Source: Amylibacter sp. SFDW26
GTDB lineage: Bacteria; Pseudomonadota; Alphaproteobacteria; Rhodobacterales; Rhodobacteraceae
Direction of reading: 5' to 3'
Assembly (NCBI RefSeq): GCF_009184395.1
Contig: NZ_WEIC01000001.1
Span: 948,047-1,012,046 of the forward strand
Length of the DNA: 64,000 bases
Below the pieces are notes generated by a model. It ran no database searches. It saw only the letters and a list, made by a program, of their open reading frames with translations, and was not told the DNA's origin. Numbering within the stretch: the stretch's first letter is position 1; each line of letters starts with the position of its first letter. Below are positions 62,466 to 64,000 of this stretch, piece after piece. A program made the position numbers and the translations under genes.

Positions 62466-63476
62466 TTAGTCAGGAATAGAAAATATTCCACCAATCAAAT
62501 TTTCACCCATTAAACGTTGCTCCAGTGTCCCTCTCGGTTCTGAAATGGCGCTTAGATATTTTTGGGTTTGTTTTGCATATATCCGTGCCGAATCTACAGC
62601 TTCTTGTGGAGAGACTGCTTTAAACCGCAGTTGGTCTTTATGGCGTAATTGTACTAACCTATCCATATCGGCAGAAAGTACTGTCGCAATTTTAGGATAC
62701 CCACCGGTTGTTTGATGATCTGATAATAGAACCGTTGGCACTCCATCCCCGGCCACTTGCACAGAACCGCGCACAATAGGCTCTGATGGAATCGATAATG
62801 CAGCATCTAATGACAAAGTATCACCATTCAGACGGACTCCCATACGGTCGTAATTTTCTGATAAAGTATAAGCTTTTGTTAAAAAACATTCTAACGCTTG
62901 ATCTTGAAAGTGCTGATCTTGCGGCCCCATAACCACGCGGGCGGTATTTATAAATTGTAAGTGTTTTGGGCACTGAATCCCCCCATGACGGGCTTCATAA
63001 ACAGATGCATCTTTAATAGTAATTTCTTGCCCAGTTAATATATTGCCACCACCAAAACCAGACATAGAGTGTGTCGCGGTATGCCCCAACCAAGTTGATG
63101 CATCCAGTTGTCCCGAAAATGCCAAATAAGCCCAACTGCCCGTCTGCCCTGCCCGTACCGCCAGCCGTTCACCTTTGTGCAGTGTTATAACGGTCCAAGA
63201 GCTGTATTTTTCCCCAGCATGGTCAATTTTAAAATCTCCGCCAGTAACCGAGACAGTCACCGAACCAGACAGACATTCTAGCATTAACCCACCCAACGAA
63301 ATTTCAATCGCTGAGGTATCAACAGGGTTACCCAACGCAACATTTGCCGCAGCATGTGACAAACGATCCATAGGACCAGAGGCAGGTACACCGTATCGTA
63401 AGTGCCCGAAACGCCCGCCGTCTTGCACCGTTACCAATGGACCTGCAAAACTGACCTTTAAACGCGCATCAGCCAT
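62466..63476 (-). CDS. pxpC: 5-oxoprolinase subunit C (biotin-dependent carboxyltransferase family)
   Basis: A 336-residue PxpC/allophanate-hydrolase subunit 2-like protein. GPLVTVQDGGRFGHLRYGVPASGPMDRLSH (cited as residues 12-41) and AANVALGNP mark the family; GGYPKIATVLSADMDRLVQL near the C-terminus is also conserved. With PxpB and PxpA it cleaves 5-oxoproline to glutamate using ATP. Its start overlaps the stop of pxpB by 8 bases. Confidence 0.92.
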   Translation of the reverse strand: MADARLKVSFAGPLVTVQDGGRFGHLRYGVPASGPMDRLSHAAANVALGNPVDTSAIEISLGGLMLECLSGSVTVSVTGGDFKIDHAGEKYSSWTVITLHKGERLAVRAGQTGSWAYLAFSGQLDASTWLGHTATHSMSGFGGGNILTGQEITIKDASVYEARHGGIQCPKHLQFINTARVVMGPQDQHFQDQALECFLTKAYTLSENYDRMGVRLNGDTLSLDAALSIPSEPIVRGSVQVAGDGVPTVLLSDHQTTGGYPKIATVLSADMDRLVQLRHKDQLRFKAVSPQEAVDSARIYAKQTQKYLSAISEPRGTLEQRLMGENLIGGIFSIPD

Positions 63477-64000
63477 TTTTCACCCCTTTGGACATTTGTT
63501 CATAGGTTGCAAGATCAATGCGTTTAAATGTAACGCGATCTCCTACATCAAACAAAAATGGCGCATCGGGTTCATTCAACAAAATTTTGGTAGGCGAACG
63601 CCCAATGATCGACCACCCCGTTGGCATCACAATCGTAGATACCAAACATTGCGCGCTGGCAATAATGACACTGCCAGCTGCAACATTGCGCACAGGTGTA
63701 GGTTTACGCGGAACTTGTATCGCATCAGGTACGCCAGCCATATAGGCATAGCCAGGAGCAAACCCATACATGACAATATGATATTCCCCAGCCAAATGCG
63801 CATTAATGACGGCCTCTTTGGTTAAACCGCATGTTTTGGCTACTTCAGTAAGGTCAGGCCCGAAAGCATCATCGTAACAGACATGAACCGTTTTTCGTCC
63901 AGCGGAAACATCCCCTACTTGCACAGTTTCCATTAGTTTACGCAATGCGCACTCTAACTCTTGGTGATCTGTTATAAGGGGATCAAAACGGATCAGAATA
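63469..64000 (-). CDS. pxpB: 5-oxoprolinase subunit B (5'-truncated by window)
   Basis: The frame continues open from the visible 158 residues back to the window edge: codons before the internal TTG read ILIRFDPLITDHQELECA, which matches the PxpB N-terminal region, so the gene starts beyond base 64000. Within it, VCYDDAFGPDLTEVAK, GFAPGYAYMAGV and PTPVRNVAAGSVIIASAQ are family blocks with the GFxPGF-like loop. Works with pxpC; pxpA is expected outside the window. Confidence 0.92.
   Translation of the reverse strand, partial: ILIRFDPLITDHQELECALRKLMETVQVGDVSAGRKTVHVCYDDAFGPDLTEVAKTCGLTKEAVINAHLAGEYHIVMYGFAPGYAYMAGVPDAIQVPRKPTPVRNVAAGSVIIASAQCLVSTIVMPTGWSIIGRSPTKILLNEPDAPFLFDVGDRVTFKRIDLATYEQMSKGVKNG

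Overview
The window reads as one chromosomal segment of a low-GC marine alphaproteobacterium of the order Rhodobacterales (Roseobacter-like; the genus is my inference). The basis is a full RcGTA-type gene transfer agent cluster, the fabD-fabG / acpP-fabF-mltG lipid block, a psd-pssA-pmtA phosphatidylcholine operon, a TAXI-TRAP transporter, a liv ABC operon with its small DUF6867-type partner, and family-typical protein sequences throughout. No rRNA, CRISPR array or insertion sequence was seen. There is one tRNA, tRNA-Leu(CAA).

Layout. 1-11913 (minus): GTA genes in phage order, terminase small and large subunits, portal, head formation protein, protease, capsid, connectors, tail genes and the first half of the large baseplate protein, which runs off the left edge. 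12117-14940 (minus): mltG, fabF, acpP. 15232-20666: an aldehyde dehydrogenase, then an AT-rich accessory patch (small membrane proteins, an ankyrin-repeat protein, a Cys-containing secreted protein, a 539-residue membrane protein with a peptidoglycan-binding-like tail). 20936-22625 (minus): fabG, fabD. 22816-24057 (plus): rpsF-rpsR-rplI. 24210-26078: TPR protein, DUF2237 protein, alpha/beta hydrolase. 26346-27722: taurine-pyruvate aminotransferase-type enzyme, followed by about 800 non-coding bases that look like a structured RNA ending at a terminator, then a PhoR-type kinase. 29663-36133: tRNA-Leu, zinc metallopeptidase, YqiJ/YqiK flotillin pair, DedA-like and DsbB-like membrane proteins, a Tat-exported protein, HNH nuclease, small membrane protein. 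36230-41494: esterase, AlkA-type glycosylase, cobK and cbiD on minus; cobA and cobB on plus. 41536-46552: MFS transporter, squalene-synthase-like protein, cimA, cysS. 46753-48335: PEP-mutase/isocitrate-lyase-like and TPM-domain proteins. 48348-50421: pmtA, pssA, psd. 50715-52833: non-pyrrolysine MttB-family methyltransferase and a HupE/UreJ metal permease. 52842-56450: copper-chaperone-like secreted protein, fused TRAP permease, TAXI binding protein. 56876-62397: livHMGF, DUF6867-type protein, livK. 62466-64000 (minus): 5-oxoprolinase subunits pxpC and pxpB, the latter cut by the right edge.

How the parts work together. The GTA block would package host DNA into phage-like particles, with regulators elsewhere. 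The fab genes make fatty acids; psd-pssA-pmtA turns CDP-diacylglycerol into phosphatidylserine, phosphatidylethanolamine and then phosphatidylcholine. CobA, CbiD, CobK and CobB supply parts of corrinoid synthesis, which the MttB-type enzyme would consume, while HupE may bring in cobalt or nickel. Several operons carry strong stem-loops between genes (capsid/connector, acpP/fabF, TAXI/TRAP, upstream of livK), which probably set unequal protein amounts. The window encodes almost no transcription factors. The best candidates for undescribed biology are the structured RNA locus before phoR, the ankyrin/membrane-protein patch that splits the fab genes, and the dyad-rich leader regions.
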